Source of the DNA: Rhodoferax sp. AJA081-3 | Lineage (GTDB): Bacteria > Pseudomonadota > Gammaproteobacteria > Burkholderiales > Burkholderiaceae_C | DNA: 64,000 bases | Assembly (NCBI RefSeq): GCF_017798165.1 | Contig: NZ_CP059068.1 | Coordinates: forward strand, 4,278,001-4,342,000 | Direction of reading: 5' to 3' | Notes under the pieces: model-generated | Databases searched by the model: none | The model's input: only the letters and a program-made list of their open reading frames with translations | What the model was told of the DNA's origin: nothing | Shown here: piece by piece, positions 17,531 through 26,486 of the stretch | Numbering within the stretch: position 1 is the stretch's first letter | Layout: every line of letters starts with the position of its first letter | Made by a program: the position numbers and the translations under genes

Positions 17531-18394
17531 ATGCGCACACGATTGTTGACCACTTCACTACTGATGGCCGCGCTGGCTGTGTTTTTGGCGGGTTGCATGG
17601 AGACGGCTCCCAAAGCAGCCGAGACAACACAGGCCGCCCCTGCTCCTGCGCAAGCATCGGGCCCAACATTCGGCAACCCTTCGCCCAACGCCGGTACCTC
17701 GACATCGAACAAGGCCAATGCCGCTGCTGATGCCGCTGCCTACAAAGAAGTGGCCTACAAGAATGCCAACAAGAAGGGCCCCGCGCTGATTGTTATCCCC
17801 GGCGATATCAAAAGCGCCAACGCTACCTTCACGCAAAAATTCTCCCCTAATAACATTGCCGACTTTGGCGAGCTGGAGCTGTCCCAAGCCAATTTCACGG
17901 TGCTGGAGCGTGCCAATCTGGGGCATTTGTTGAACGAGATCACGTTGGCCTACAACCTGGGCAATGTGGCGCAGGCACGCAAGACCATGCAGGTCGGCAA
18001 GCTCAAGACCACCAAATGGATCGTCAAGTTCGACATCCTGAAGGCGGAGCAGATTGCGGCCAACACCAAAGGTTTTGATGGTCAGGCCATTGGTGGTCTG
18101 ATCGGATCTCTGTCCGGCACACGGGGTGGTTATGCGACAGGCCAGGTGGTTGGTTCGGTCAAAACCGGCGACTCCACGGGCGTCTGGCTGATCGGCATGC
18201 GCTACAAGATCATGAACGCCAACACCACCGAGCAAGTGGCCCAGGGCTACAAGGAACTGAAGATGGAAGTTGGCGCCACCAGCACCAGCGTGATGGGTAT
18301 CTCGGAGAGCGCCAAGGGTGGCGTGGGTCTGGACACCATGATCCAGCGCCTGATCCAGACCGCCGTCTGGGATATTGACGCCAAGTACAAGTAA
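17531..18394 (+). CDS. CsgG/HfaB-like outer-membrane lipoprotein
   Basis: A 287-residue lipoprotein with lipobox LAGC (Cys22). A Pro/Ala/Thr-rich linker (about 25-75) precedes a CsgG-like domain: ALIVIPGDI, then FTVLERANLGHLLNEITLAY, which matches the VLER-type motif of CsgG. A Gly-rich stretch (IGGLIGSLSGTRGGYATG) and a strand YKIMNANTTEQVAQGY follow. CsgG family members form or help form outer-membrane secretion pores, but many relatives are uncharacterised. ATG 17531 directly precedes the basic n-region; the frame extends further upstream without similarity. No curli genes are nearby, so the cargo is unknown. It converges on ctlX. Confidence 0.75.
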   Translation: MRTRLLTTSLLMAALAVFLAGCMETAPKAAETTQAAPAPAQASGPTFGNPSPNAGTSTSNKANAAADAAAYKEVAYKNANKKGPALIVIPGDIKSANATFTQKFSPNNIADFGELELSQANFTVLERANLGHLLNEITLAYNLGNVAQARKTMQVGKLKTTKWIVKFDILKAEQIAANTKGFDGQAIGGLIGSLSGTRGGYATGQVVGSVKTGDSTGVWLIGMRYKIMNANTTEQVAQGYKELKMEVGATSTSVMGISESAKGGVGLDTMIQRLIQTAVWDIDAKYK

Positions 18395-18408
18395 AGAAGA
18401 CCCGGCCT

Positions 18409-19353
18409 TCAGGCCGGTACCAGCGGCCGGCTTCTGAGGTGGATGCCGGCCAGCATGCAGCGCACCGAGCCACCTGCCAGTTCGATGGTGGGGACGTCCA
18501 GCGGCAATAGCTGGACGTGGTTTTCCAAAGCCCTGATCTGGTCCGCTTGCAGCGCCCGCACCGCGCGGGACGATATCGCCAGCAGGCGACCATGCTTCCC
18601 CTGTAACTCCAGCGCATTGCCTGCAAACTCGGCGATCTGTGCGCCGCTCAGTGCGACCAGTTCGCGGCCGCTTTCCTGCAGCCGCGCACGCACTTCCTGG
18701 CGCCGCGCTGGGTCGGTGATCATGTCAAAACCTGCCATTGCGAAGTCTGTGCCTATGCACATCAGCACATTGGTGTGGTAAACCGCCCGGCTCTGGGCGT
18801 CCGCCGCGTCAAACAGCATGGGCTCAAAGTTGAAGTGGGTGCAAAAACGCTCCAGCGCCAGCGGGTTGGCCCGGTTGGAGCGGGCCACGTAGGCCACGCG
18901 GTCGATATGGTCCAGCACCATGGCACCGGTGCCTTCCAGGTACACCTGGTCTTGTTCCAGGCCGGAGTAGTCGATGACATCCTGCACGCGGTAGTCTTGC
19001 TTGAGCAGGTCCACCACGTCCTGGCGCCGCTCCCGTTGCCGGCTGGGCATGGCCATGGGGTAGATGGCGACATGGCCACCGGCGTGTGTGGAGAACCAGT
19101 TGTTGGGGAACACGGCGTCGGGTGTGTGCTGGCCGGTGTCTTCAAACAGGTGCACAGCTACCCCGGCATCTTCCAGTCTACGCACCATGGTGCTGACCTC
19201 TGCGTAGGCGCGGGCCGCGGTCTCTGCATCGGTCTGCGCGGGGCTGCGGGTTTGGAAGGCGTTGTCTTGCAGCGTGTCCGGGTTGGAGCGAAACGCATGG
19301 GGCCGCACCATCACCACCGCGGCAGGTGCCTGCACCGAGAAGCGCTGGCTCAC
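18409..19353 (-). CDS. ctlX: Citrulline hydrolase CtlX (amidinotransferase fold)
   Basis: A 314-residue member of the arginine deiminase / amidinotransferase superfamily, closest to the citrulline utilisation hydrolase CtlX. Characteristic segments are VVMVRPHAF near the start, DAVFPNNWFSTH in the first third, EGTGAMVLDH in the middle, YHTNVLMCIG with the central Cys, and GGSVRCMLAGIH at the C-terminus with the predicted catalytic Cys. The enzyme would hydrolyse citrulline to ornithine, CO2 and ammonia. The start is GTG 19353 and overlaps the stop of the upstream ornithine cyclodeaminase gene (GTGA). The pair therefore forms a citrulline-to-proline route in the cytosol. Confidence 0.85.
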   Translation of the reverse strand: MSQRFSVQAPAAVVMVRPHAFRSNPDTLQDNAFQTRSPAQTDAETAARAYAEVSTMVRRLEDAGVAVHLFEDTGQHTPDAVFPNNWFSTHAGGHVAIYPMAMPSRQRERRQDVVDLLKQDYRVQDVIDYSGLEQDQVYLEGTGAMVLDHIDRVAYVARSNRANPLALERFCTHFNFEPMLFDAADAQSRAVYHTNVLMCIGTDFAMAGFDMITDPARRQEVRARLQESGRELVALSGAQIAEFAGNALELQGKHGRLLAISSRAVRALQADQIRALENHVQLLPLDVPTIELAGGSVRCMLAGIHLRSRPLVPA

Positions 19354-20492
19354 GCCACCGCTTCCAGTACGGCGTGGGTCGGGCTTGTCGCGCCGCCGCT
19401 AGCCTGCTGCCGCGTGGTGGCGGGCACCGTGGGTCGTACCAACTGGTACAAATCCTTGGGGTCTGCCAAGGCGGGGATCAGCGGGATGTGGGCACCCAGG
19501 TTCAGCGACTGCGCCAGATCATGCACATAACGCAGTGCCGAGAAATCTTCCATGGCAAAACCAACCGAGTCAAAGAAGGTGATCTGTTTGGCGTTGTCAC
19601 GACCGGCCTGCAGACCGGATAGAACCTGCCAGAGTTCGGTCACACCAAAGTCGGCGTCCATCTGCTGCAGGTCGCCTTCGATGCGTGTTTGGGGCTCGTA
19701 TTCCACAAACACCTTGGCGGCGCGCAACACATCGGCGTGGATTTCGGTCTTGCCAGGGCAATCGCCGCCCACACCGTTGATGTGCATGCCGGGTGTCAGC
19801 ATCTCGGGGGTGATGATGGTGGCATTCGTCTTGTCGGCGGTGACGGTCGTCACTATGTCCGCGCCGCGCACGGCCTCCGCGGTGCTGTTGCACACAACCA
19901 GGCGCAGACCGGCGGCGTCGGGGTTGTTTTGCAGGTTGCGCAGAAGCTTGGCGGTGGCGCGGGTATCCACGTCGAACAAACGAATTTCCTCAATGCCGAC
20001 CAGGTGGTGGAAGGCCAGCGCCTGGAATTCGCTTTGCGCACCGTTGCCGATCAACGCCATCACACGGCTGTCGGGGCGTGCCAGTGCACGCGCAGCCACG
20101 GCAGACGTGGCGGCCGTGCGCATGGCGGTGGTCAGCGTCAATTCACTAATCAACAGCGGAAAGCCACTGGCCACATCGGCCAGCACGCCGAATGCCATGA
20201 CGGTGGGCAGGCCCACAGCGGTGTTTTTGGGGTGGCCGTTGACGTATTTGAAGGTGTAGGTATTGGCGTCGGCAATCGGCATCAGCTCGATCACGCCATC
20301 TGCGGAGTGCGCCGCCAGGCGGGCCGATTTATCAAAGCTTTGCCAGCGCAGAAAATCCTGGCGAATGTAGGTGGCCATGCCTTGAAGTGTGGCGGCCAAG
20401 CCAGAACGGCTGACGATGCTGGCTACGTCTTGCGGGCTCAGGAACAGCGTGTTGTAGGGCGTGTTGTTGCGGGGGCTGGATGGTGTTGTCAT
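19350..20492 (-). CDS. Ornithine cyclodeaminase
   Basis: A 380-residue ornithine cyclodeaminase / mu-crystallin family enzyme. The NAD-binding core is seen in RVMALIGNGAQSEFQALAFH, with TFKYVNGHPKNTAVGLPTV for substrate binding and ADIVTTVTADKTNATIITP downstream. It converts L-ornithine to L-proline and ammonia with bound NAD. ATG 20492 was chosen because the family begins close to it and a plausible AGGAGAGAGA site lies just upstream on the minus strand; the longer frame to 20567 runs into the promoter. It is first in the two-gene operon with ctlX and divergent from an Lrp-type regulator that likely controls it. Confidence 0.9.
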   Translation of the reverse strand: MTTPSSPRNNTPYNTLFLSPQDVASIVSRSGLAATLQGMATYIRQDFLRWQSFDKSARLAAHSADGVIELMPIADANTYTFKYVNGHPKNTAVGLPTVMAFGVLADVASGFPLLISELTLTTAMRTAATSAVAARALARPDSRVMALIGNGAQSEFQALAFHHLVGIEEIRLFDVDTRATAKLLRNLQNNPDAAGLRLVVCNSTAEAVRGADIVTTVTADKTNATIITPEMLTPGMHINGVGGDCPGKTEIHADVLRAAKVFVEYEPQTRIEGDLQQMDADFGVTELWQVLSGLQAGRDNAKQITFFDSVGFAMEDFSALRYVHDLAQSLNLGAHIPLIPALADPKDLYQLVRPTVPATTRQQASGGATSPTHAVLEAVA

Positions 20493-20627
20493 GGTCTCTC
20501 TCCTCGTGGATCGCAAGGGCCTGCAATCGGTAGAAAGAAGTATGGTTTTGTGACCAAACAATAACAATCGTCAACAATGCATAAAAATAGCTAAATTATT
20601 GCCATTTCGGCATGGTAAATTGCCACT
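20493..20627. promoter_or_regulatory. Divergent control region, ornithine cyclodeaminase/Lrp
   Basis: A 135-bp AT-rich gap between divergent genes. It contains the near-symmetric stretch TTGCCATTTCGGCATGG followed by TAAATTGCCA (about 20597-20625), a plausible Lrp-type operator next to the regulator start. No confident -35/-10 pair was assigned. Confidence 0.45.
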
Positions 20628-21053
20628 ATGGATGAAACGGACCACAAATTGCTGTCCTTGCTGCGGCAAGACGCCCGCCTTACCGTGGCGGCACTGGCTG
20701 CCAAGTTGAAGGTGTCGCGGGGTACGGTCACCAACCGCATCCGGCGGCTGGAAGACGAGGGGGTGATCGTGGGCTACACCGTGCGCCTGCGCCCGGACGT
20801 GCAGCACAACACCATCAAGGCCTGGATGAGTATTGCGGTAGACGGCAACCAGACCCGTGCGGTGATTGCCAGCCTGCTAGGTGAACCCGGTGTGGCGACT
20901 TTGCACGACACCAATGGAAGGTGGGATCTGTTGGCCGAACTGCGGGCCGAATCGCTACAGGAGCTGGCCAAGGTGCTGGAGCGTATCCGCCTGCTCAAAG
21001 GCATCAGCAATACGGAGACCAGTATCCACCTGGAGACGTTCAGGGCGTCTTGA
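20628..21053 (+). CDS. Lrp/AsnC-family transcriptional regulator
   Basis: A 141-residue regulator with an N-terminal winged helix (DHKLLSLLRQDARLTVAALA, then VSRGTVTNRIRRLEDEGVI) and a C-terminal RAM ligand-binding domain. It lies head-to-head with the ornithine cyclodeaminase-ctlX operon, the usual arrangement for a local amino-acid-responsive regulator. The effector is likely ornithine, citrulline or arginine (inference from neighbours). Confidence 0.9.
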   Translation: MDETDHKLLSLLRQDARLTVAALAAKLKVSRGTVTNRIRRLEDEGVIVGYTVRLRPDVQHNTIKAWMSIAVDGNQTRAVIASLLGEPGVATLHDTNGRWDLLAELRAESLQELAKVLERIRLLKGISNTETSIHLETFRAS

Positions 21054-21106
21054 CCACCACCACTACGTGTTGGTGGTCGTCAGGGGTTGAAAGACTACCC
21101 GGCGCC

Positions 21107-21508
21107 TCAGTCTTTGTGTTTGTTTCCTTTGCCATGGCCCTTGCCATTGCCATTTCCGTGGCCCTTGTCTCCGTGGCGGTTGCGCTCTTCATAACGCTCC
21201 CGCACCCAATCTTCCTGCACAAAGTAGACCGGCTGACCACAGGCGTTGTAACGGCCGCAGTGTTTTCGCCAATTCTTCTGATGCCCTGGTGGCACATACA
21301 GGTACACCGGTTGCTGGTGAACCGCGATGGGTGTTTGCAGGATGACAACCGGTTGCGGGTAAACGATGCGGGGCTGGGGGAAAGCTCCAATATCGATGCG
21401 CCCGTAAACCCCTGGTTGGTTGATGCCGATGGAAACGCCGACATTGGTTTGAGCCAGTGCGGGTGCGAGGGTACATGCGGCGAGCGCAAGGGCGAACAGC
21501 TTTTTCAT
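21107..21508 (-). CDS. Secreted protein with Gly/His/Lys-rich tail
   Basis: A 133-residue protein with a signal peptide (MKKLFALALAACTLAPALAQ). The mature part opens with a beta-rich segment (VGVSIGINQPGVYGRIDIGA), contains Pro-rich PQPVVILQTPIAVHQQPVYL, and a CGRYNACGQPVYF cysteine pair. The last 25 residues are almost only Gly, His, Lys, Asn and Asp (GHGNGNGKGHGKGNKHKD). That tail could bind metal or polyanions. Related small proteins of Burkholderiales are uncharacterised. ATG 21508 is used; the longer frame to 21622 has no secretion features. Confidence 0.72.
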   Translation of the reverse strand: MKKLFALALAACTLAPALAQTNVGVSIGINQPGVYGRIDIGAFPQPRIVYPQPVVILQTPIAVHQQPVYLYVPPGHQKNWRKHCGRYNACGQPVYFVQEDWVRERYEERNRHGDKGHGNGNGKGHGKGNKHKD

Positions 21509-21545
21509 ATTTTTCTCCAGTGGTCCAAACACATCCAACGGGCAA

Positions 21546-21562
21546 TCGTCTGTCTCAGACGA
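21546..21562. repeat. Small hairpin upstream of the Gly/His-tail gene
   Basis: A perfect 7-bp stem, TCGTCTG-TCT-CAGACGA, in the 227-bp gap 21509-21735 between divergent genes. It has no T tract and could be an operator or an mRNA leader structure. Nothing else recognisable is in the gap. Confidence 0.4.
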
Positions 21563-21735
21563 CTGCGATGCGATTGTGAATGTAAAACTTTGTCTATCTG
21601 GTCTCTGTTGGTTAGCGAACATAGCGCGGTTCTGGGGCGTGGGGGCAGCGCGGGTATTCCCCAGTTGTTACGCGCTGGCGCATTGGAGACACTTGCGCAC
21701 CCCAATAAGTTGAATCCAGATTCAAGGAGTTATCC

Positions 21736-22650
21736 ATGCGTTCTGTTAGCTTGGCTTTTTTCCGTCAAAACCCCGCACATGCGGTCAAGGCACTTGCGGT
21801 TTTCCTGGTTCTTTTAGCGGGTGGGGCCTATGCCACCAATTACTCGTTGTGGATCAATGGTCGCAACAATCCCAACGCCCAGGCAGGTAACCACGCAGAT
21901 TTCACGTATTGGGGCCCAGCCAGCACCGCTGCCGGTGTGAACAAAAAGTCGGTCAATTGGGATGGCTTCAGCCGCGTCTCTGACCAGAACTACCGCGTTC
22001 GGGATGCATTGGATTGTTATTGCACCGGCAACAACTGGTGTTACATCGCCGCCCACAGCGCGGGCAATTTGCAGATTGGCTACGCTCTGTCGCTGTACGG
22101 TGGCTCGGCGCGCAGCAAGAAAAACGCCACGCCCAATGCATCGGGGGTGTGCGGCAATAGCGACGGCACAACGCAGACCGGCTGGAATATCAAATGGGTG
22201 GACGTGGCAGCCGGAGCGGGTGGTGGCAGCGAACTGGCCAATGTAGGCAGCTGGGCCGTATCGGACCCGCTGACATCTGATCTCAAAACCGCAACGGCGC
22301 GTGCGTTGTACGACCACAACCAGACCCGTTCCAAATGGTTCTATATGTATGCAGGCTCCAAAGGCACGCTGTACTCTGCCGTTTTGCCCGGGCAGGACGA
22401 TGAGGCTGTTGCCTACCATTCTTCGGGCGGTGTGTCGGGCAGCGGTGGCGCCGGGTTCTGCAATCCTTCGGACTGGTTTTGCAATGACCTGACACTGGGT
22501 ACCGCCGCCAATGAAGGCGGCAAGGCCAAGTGGAGTTTCCATTCTGTGAAGTTCCGTGACGATGGCGAGGCCTTGAACCACTACACCAATGGTGCCTGGG
22601 GCGGCGTGGTGTCCAAAGTCCGCGCGGACATGGCGGCCAACGCCAATTGA
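21736..22650 (+). CDS. Secreted protein with lipase-like AHSAG motif
   Basis: A 304-residue exported protein. A signal peptide with a long n-region (about 1-33, cleavage near GGAYA) precedes the mature sequence NYSLWINGRNNPNAQAGN. The segment CYIAAHSAGNLQIGYALSLY resembles the nucleophile elbow of alpha/beta hydrolases (GxSxG-like, AHSAG). Cysteines occur in CYCTGNNWCY, SGVCGNSDG and GFCNPSDWFCND and probably form disulfides outside the cytoplasm. The catalytic Asp/His partners are not certain, so hydrolase activity is an inference. A ribosome site AAGGAG lies at 21723-21728. It probably forms a unit with the next gene 41 bp downstream. Confidence 0.65.
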   Translation: MRSVSLAFFRQNPAHAVKALAVFLVLLAGGAYATNYSLWINGRNNPNAQAGNHADFTYWGPASTAAGVNKKSVNWDGFSRVSDQNYRVRDALDCYCTGNNWCYIAAHSAGNLQIGYALSLYGGSARSKKNATPNASGVCGNSDGTTQTGWNIKWVDVAAGAGGGSELANVGSWAVSDPLTSDLKTATARALYDHNQTRSKWFYMYAGSKGTLYSAVLPGQDDEAVAYHSSGGVSGSGGAGFCNPSDWFCNDLTLGTAANEGGKAKWSFHSVKFRDDGEALNHYTNGAWGGVVSKVRADMAANAN

Positions 22651-22691
22651 TGCTTCCTCCACCTATTCGCAAGACCTAAGTGGTGTGAACT

Positions 22692-23903
22692 TTGGCGCGC
22701 AAGGCTAAGGCGGTTTGGCTGGGCGGCGCACTGGTTGCGCTTGCCGCGCTGGGTTGGTATGGCTTCGGCGCAGACAGCGACGCGGACGCCGCGGTTGGCA
22801 GTACACGCCAGCTGTCCGCATCCTTGGGGCCAGCGCAGGCAGCGTCACAGCCCGTTGTGGCAGGCAGTGGACCGTACAGCGCAGCGGGCTTGCAGTCGCG
22901 CCAGGAGCAACTAGTGCTGTGGCGTGGCCGCTACGAGCGGGCAGAACAGATTTATGCCAGTTACCGCGACGCCACGCGTTACCCCTATGACTCACGCCCG
23001 ATTGCCGAGCACCCGGATCAGGTTCGCCCGTTTGCCCCAATTGCCGAAGAGCTGAAGCTGCGCAATGCCAATGGCGAAGAGGTCAAGGGCTTGCGTCTGC
23101 GCACCAGCCAGGAGCGTGTGTTTCTCAGTGGCTCCGAGAGTGTGAAGTTCACCGTTGCGGTGCGGGACGAAAACGACCGCCCCTTGCCCCTGGTGATCCG
23201 CAATGCACGGGCCCAGTCCATTCCCGATTCGCGTACACCCATCCAGTTGGTGCAAACCAGCGTGGCTTTTTCGGACGACGGGGCCAGCGCAGACGATGCG
23301 TCGGGGGATGGCACCTATTCCGGGCGGTTGACGCCAGCCAGCCAGGGGTTTCAGAACTTTGGTGGCACCATCCGCTTGCTGGTCGAGTTGGCGGCAGATG
23401 GCAAACAGGGTGTCGTCCACTTCGATGTGGTCTACGTGCCCGACGTGCCCGCCACCTGGACGGGGGTGCGCGAGGCGCTGGAGGCCGGGTCACTGAACTT
23501 CTACCTGAAGGCCCAGGTGCGCCAGGCGGGCCGCTACGTGGTCAGTGCAAGGGTGGACGATGCCAATGACGTGCCCTTTGCATTGCTGCAGTTCAACGAC
23601 GAGGTGGCGGCCGGTAGCCGCGAATTCAAGCTCCAGGTGTTTGGCGCCCTGGTACTGGACAAAAGCCCCGCCTTTCCCTTGCGCCTGCGGGATGTGGACG
23701 GCTTTTTGCTGATACCTGACAAATTTCCGGACCGCAGCACCATGGCACGCCAGGCGGGTGTTGTGCATGTGAGCGCGTCCTACCCCAAGAGCCGCTTTTC
23801 ACCGGCAGAGTGGAGCAGCGAAGAACGCCAGCGTTACCTGGCCGAATACGGAAAAGATGCAGAGACCGCCAGGCGCCAGGTCGAAGAGCTTTCTAGCCGA
23901 TAA
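22692..23903 (+). CDS. Exported protein with choice-of-anchor-X-like domain
   Basis: A 403-residue protein with an N-terminal signal/anchor helix (VWLGGALVALAALGWYGF). A central domain (about 130-260) contains VKFTVAVRDENDRPLPLVIR and FSDDGASADDASGDGTYSG; the Asp/Gly-rich loop is typical of the 'choice-of-anchor X' beta-sandwich and could bind calcium. The start is TTG 22692: an in-frame stop at 22686 and no ATG/GTG nearby make it the only good choice. It follows the AHSAG protein closely and may act with it, possibly as a membrane-held chaperone or partner. The function is unknown. Confidence 0.65.
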   Translation: MARKAKAVWLGGALVALAALGWYGFGADSDADAAVGSTRQLSASLGPAQAASQPVVAGSGPYSAAGLQSRQEQLVLWRGRYERAEQIYASYRDATRYPYDSRPIAEHPDQVRPFAPIAEELKLRNANGEEVKGLRLRTSQERVFLSGSESVKFTVAVRDENDRPLPLVIRNARAQSIPDSRTPIQLVQTSVAFSDDGASADDASGDGTYSGRLTPASQGFQNFGGTIRLLVELAADGKQGVVHFDVVYVPDVPATWTGVREALEAGSLNFYLKAQVRQAGRYVVSARVDDANDVPFALLQFNDEVAAGSREFKLQVFGALVLDKSPAFPLRLRDVDGFLLIPDKFPDRSTMARQAGVVHVSASYPKSRFSPAEWSSEERQRYLAEYGKDAETARRQVEELSSR

Positions 23904-23960
23904 AGGCCGCTTGCAGTAGACTAAATCCGGCGCACGGGCAGGATCTACTACAGGAACTCC

Positions 23961-26486
23961 ATGGAAGAAGCAGTCGGGTTGGAGCGCAAGCAGCGCTTGG
24001 CGAGCCTTCTCGACCGGGTGGGCGATGTCATGGCCAGTGCCGCCGGCCGGCCGGCCGATGACAGACTGCTGCTGTTGATCCGCTTCAATTGGGCGGTGGT
24101 GGGTTTTGCGATTTGTTATGTCGCCGTCAGTTGGGCCATCAGTTTCCAGCCCGGAATCTATGTCATGGCCTTGCTGGATGTGATCCTGCTGGTCAATCTG
24201 GTTTTCATCCACACAACGGGCAATTACACCGTCGCCGCAAACATCTATCTGTTTGCCAACTGTTTTGTTGGCATCTTGGGCTGCACGTATTTTTCGGGTG
24301 GGCTCTTTTCGCCCGTCATATCCTGGTTTGCTACAGGCCCGGTGACCGCAACACTGCTGCTGGGTTTCAACCGCAATGCCATCTACTGGCTGGCTGTTAA
24401 TGCGGTTCTGGTGCTGGCCTTTGGTATTGCGGCATGGCTGCATATAGAGCTGCCATTTTTGTACGACGCGCAGCATGCAGACTTCTTCTTCGCGACCAGT
24501 CAGATTGGCCTGGTCCTGACACTGCTGATACACACCAAGATCTTTGACGCCGCCAAGAACCATGCATTGATGGAGTCCGAGGCACGCAACGCAGAGCTCC
24601 AGGCGGCCCTGCACGCAACCGCTCTGGCGCGCCAAAAGGCAGAAGAAGCCACGGCGTCCAAGTCGGCTTTTTTGGCCAATATGAGCCACGAAATCCGCAC
24701 CCCCATGAATGCCATCATTGGCATGAGCCACCTCGCACTGAATACCGAGCTGCCCCCGCGCCAACGCGACTACCTGCAAAAGGTGCAGCAGTCTGGGCAG
24801 CACCTGCTGGGCATCATCAATGACATTCTGGATCTCTCCAAAGTTGAGGCGGGCAAGCTCGATCTGGAGATCGGTGAGTTCAGCCTGGAGCAGGTACTGG
24901 CCAAGGTGGCCAACCTGATTGACGACAAGGCGGCAGACAAAGGTCTGGAACTCCTGTTTGACATTCCACACGATGTGCCCGACATACTGCGGGGTGATGC
25001 CCTGCGCCTGAGCCAGATGGTCATCAACTACGCCAACAATGCGATCAAATTTACAGACCGTGGCGAGATCGACATCATTGTTCGTGTCCTGGAGCGCACC
25101 AGCGATGCCGTGGTGCTGCGTTTTGCCGTGCGTGACAGCGGCATAGGCCTGACCCGTGAGCAGGCAGAAAAACTCTTCCAGAATTTTCAGCAGGCCGATA
25201 CCAGCACCACCCGCAAATACGGTGGCACCGGCTTGGGGCTTTCCATCACCAAGATACTCGCGACCCAAATGGGGGGCGAGGTAGGGGTGGACAGCGTGCC
25301 GGGTGTCGGTTCTACGTTCTGGTTCACTGCCAGGCTGGGCCTTGGCAGCGATGCGCCACGCTTGGGGAGTGTGCGTGGCGAAGTGGCGCACACCGCCATT
25401 CCTCAGGCCTTGCGGGCTATTCACGGCGCACACGTCCTTCTGGTTGAAGACAACGCCCTCAACCAACAAGTCGCTAGTGAGTTGCTGCGGGATGTCGGCT
25501 TGGTGGTGGACATTGCCGACGACGGCCGTATGGCGTGCGACCGCGTCGCACAAGCTTGGGCTGATGGCCGGCCCTATGACCTGGTCCTGATGGATCTGCA
25601 GATGCCTGTCATGGATGGGCTGGATGCGGCGCGTGAAATCCGCTCACAACCACAGGGTCTGACCATTCCTATTGTGGCAATGACGGCCAACGCCATGGCG
25701 TCAGACCGCGAGAACTGCCTTGCCGCCGGCATGGTGGATTTTGTCGCCAAACCCATAGACCCCGATGACTTGTTCCGCGCACTGTTGCGCTGGATAGCGC
25801 CGGTGCACGGCCCGCATGCCACACCCGCTGGCCCAGCAGACGACGGAGCACATTCGGACGCGATGCCACCCTTTGCCCCGGTGTTGCCCACCATTGCCGG
25901 GCTGGACCGTGATACCGGCCTGCGCCGTGTTCTGGGGAATACCCCGCGTTATGTGGCCATGCTGCGGGGCTTTGCGGATACGCAGGCCGATGCAGTGGCG
26001 CATATCCGCGTGGCCGTAGCCGCGCGGGACGGAAAGACAGCGTTGCGCCTGGCCCATACGCTCAAAGGCCTGGCAGGCAATATTGCGGCAACCGATTTGG
26101 TGCGGGATGCTGCTGCGGTGGAGCAGGTCTTGCGCCAGGGGTTGGAGGGGGCCGAGCTGGAGCCGCTGTTGTTGGCACTGGACATGACCCTAGGCGCCCA
26201 GGTTGCCGCCATTCGAGAGGCGCTGCCGCTTGACAGCGTGGCAGCTGCGGATGCCGGTGGCCACGCCCTGGACCCACACAAACTGGCGTTGGTATGCCAA
26301 CAATTGAGGCACTTGTTGACCAATGACGACGGAAACGCAGAGCGTGTGTTGTCAGAACATGCAAATATGTTGCGCATGGCTTATCCTCAGCACTTCTCCG
26401 AACTGCAAGCGGCTGTCAACCGATTCGACAGTGAGCGCAGCCTGGAGATACTTCAGCAAGCCATGGCCATAGACCCCATTGAGTGA
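23961..26486 (+). CDS. Hybrid sensor histidine kinase (6TM-HisKA-HATPase-REC-HPt)
   Basis: An 841-residue membrane sensor. Six predicted membrane helices (about 35-195) form the sensor. HisKA follows with [15 protein letters not shown] (His about 245), then HATPase_c ([19 protein letters not shown]), a REC domain ([12 protein letters not shown]; phospho-Asp in [14 protein letters not shown], about 545-558) and a C-terminal HPt domain ([12 protein letters not shown], about 694-705). The full His-Asp-His phosphorelay is therefore on one chain. A CAGGAAC ribosome site precedes the ATG. Its stop overlaps the next gene (GTGA), so both are co-translated. The signal is unknown. Confidence 0.92.
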   Translation: MEEAVGLERKQRLASLLDRVGDVMASAAGRPADDRLLLLIRFNWAVVGFAICYVAVSWAISFQPGIYVMALLDVILLVNLVFIHTTGNYTVAANIYLFANCFVGILGCTYFSGGLFSPVISWFATGPVTATLLLGFNRNAIYWLAVNAVLVLAFGIAAWLHIELPFLYDAQHADFFFATSQIGLVLTLLIHTKIFDAAKNHALMESEARNAELQAALHATALARQKAEEATASKSAFLANMSHEIRTPMNAIIGMSHLALNTELPPRQRDYLQKVQQSGQHLLGIINDILDLSKVEAGKLDLEIGEFSLEQVLAKVANLIDDKAADKGLELLFDIPHDVPDILRGDALRLSQMVINYANNAIKFTDRGEIDIIVRVLERTSDAVVLRFAVRDSGIGLTREQAEKLFQNFQQADTSTTRKYGGTGLGLSITKILATQMGGEVGVDSVPGVGSTFWFTARLGLGSDAPRLGSVRGEVAHTAIPQALRAIHGAHVLLVEDNALNQQVASELLRDVGLVVDIADDGRMACDRVAQAWADGRPYDLVLMDLQMPVMDGLDAAREIRSQPQGLTIPIVAMTANAMASDRENCLAAGMVDFVAKPIDPDDLFRALLRWIAPVHGPHATPAGPADDGAHSDAMPPFAPVLPTIAGLDRDTGLRRVLGNTPRYVAMLRGFADTQADAVAHIRVAVAARDGKTALRLAHTLKGLAGNIAATDLVRDAAAVEQVLRQGLEGAELEPLLLALDMTLGAQVAAIREALPLDSVAAADAGGHALDPHKLALVCQQLRHLLTNDDGNAERVLSEHANMLRMAYPQHFSELQAAVNRFDSERSLEILQQAMAIDPIE

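Noticed and set aside
18402..18417. CCGGCC-TTCA-GGCCGG hairpin as terminator for the CsgG-like gene
   Set aside because: There is no T run, and it overlaps the end of ctlX, so it could be chance in GC-rich DNA, although it may still slow convergent transcription.
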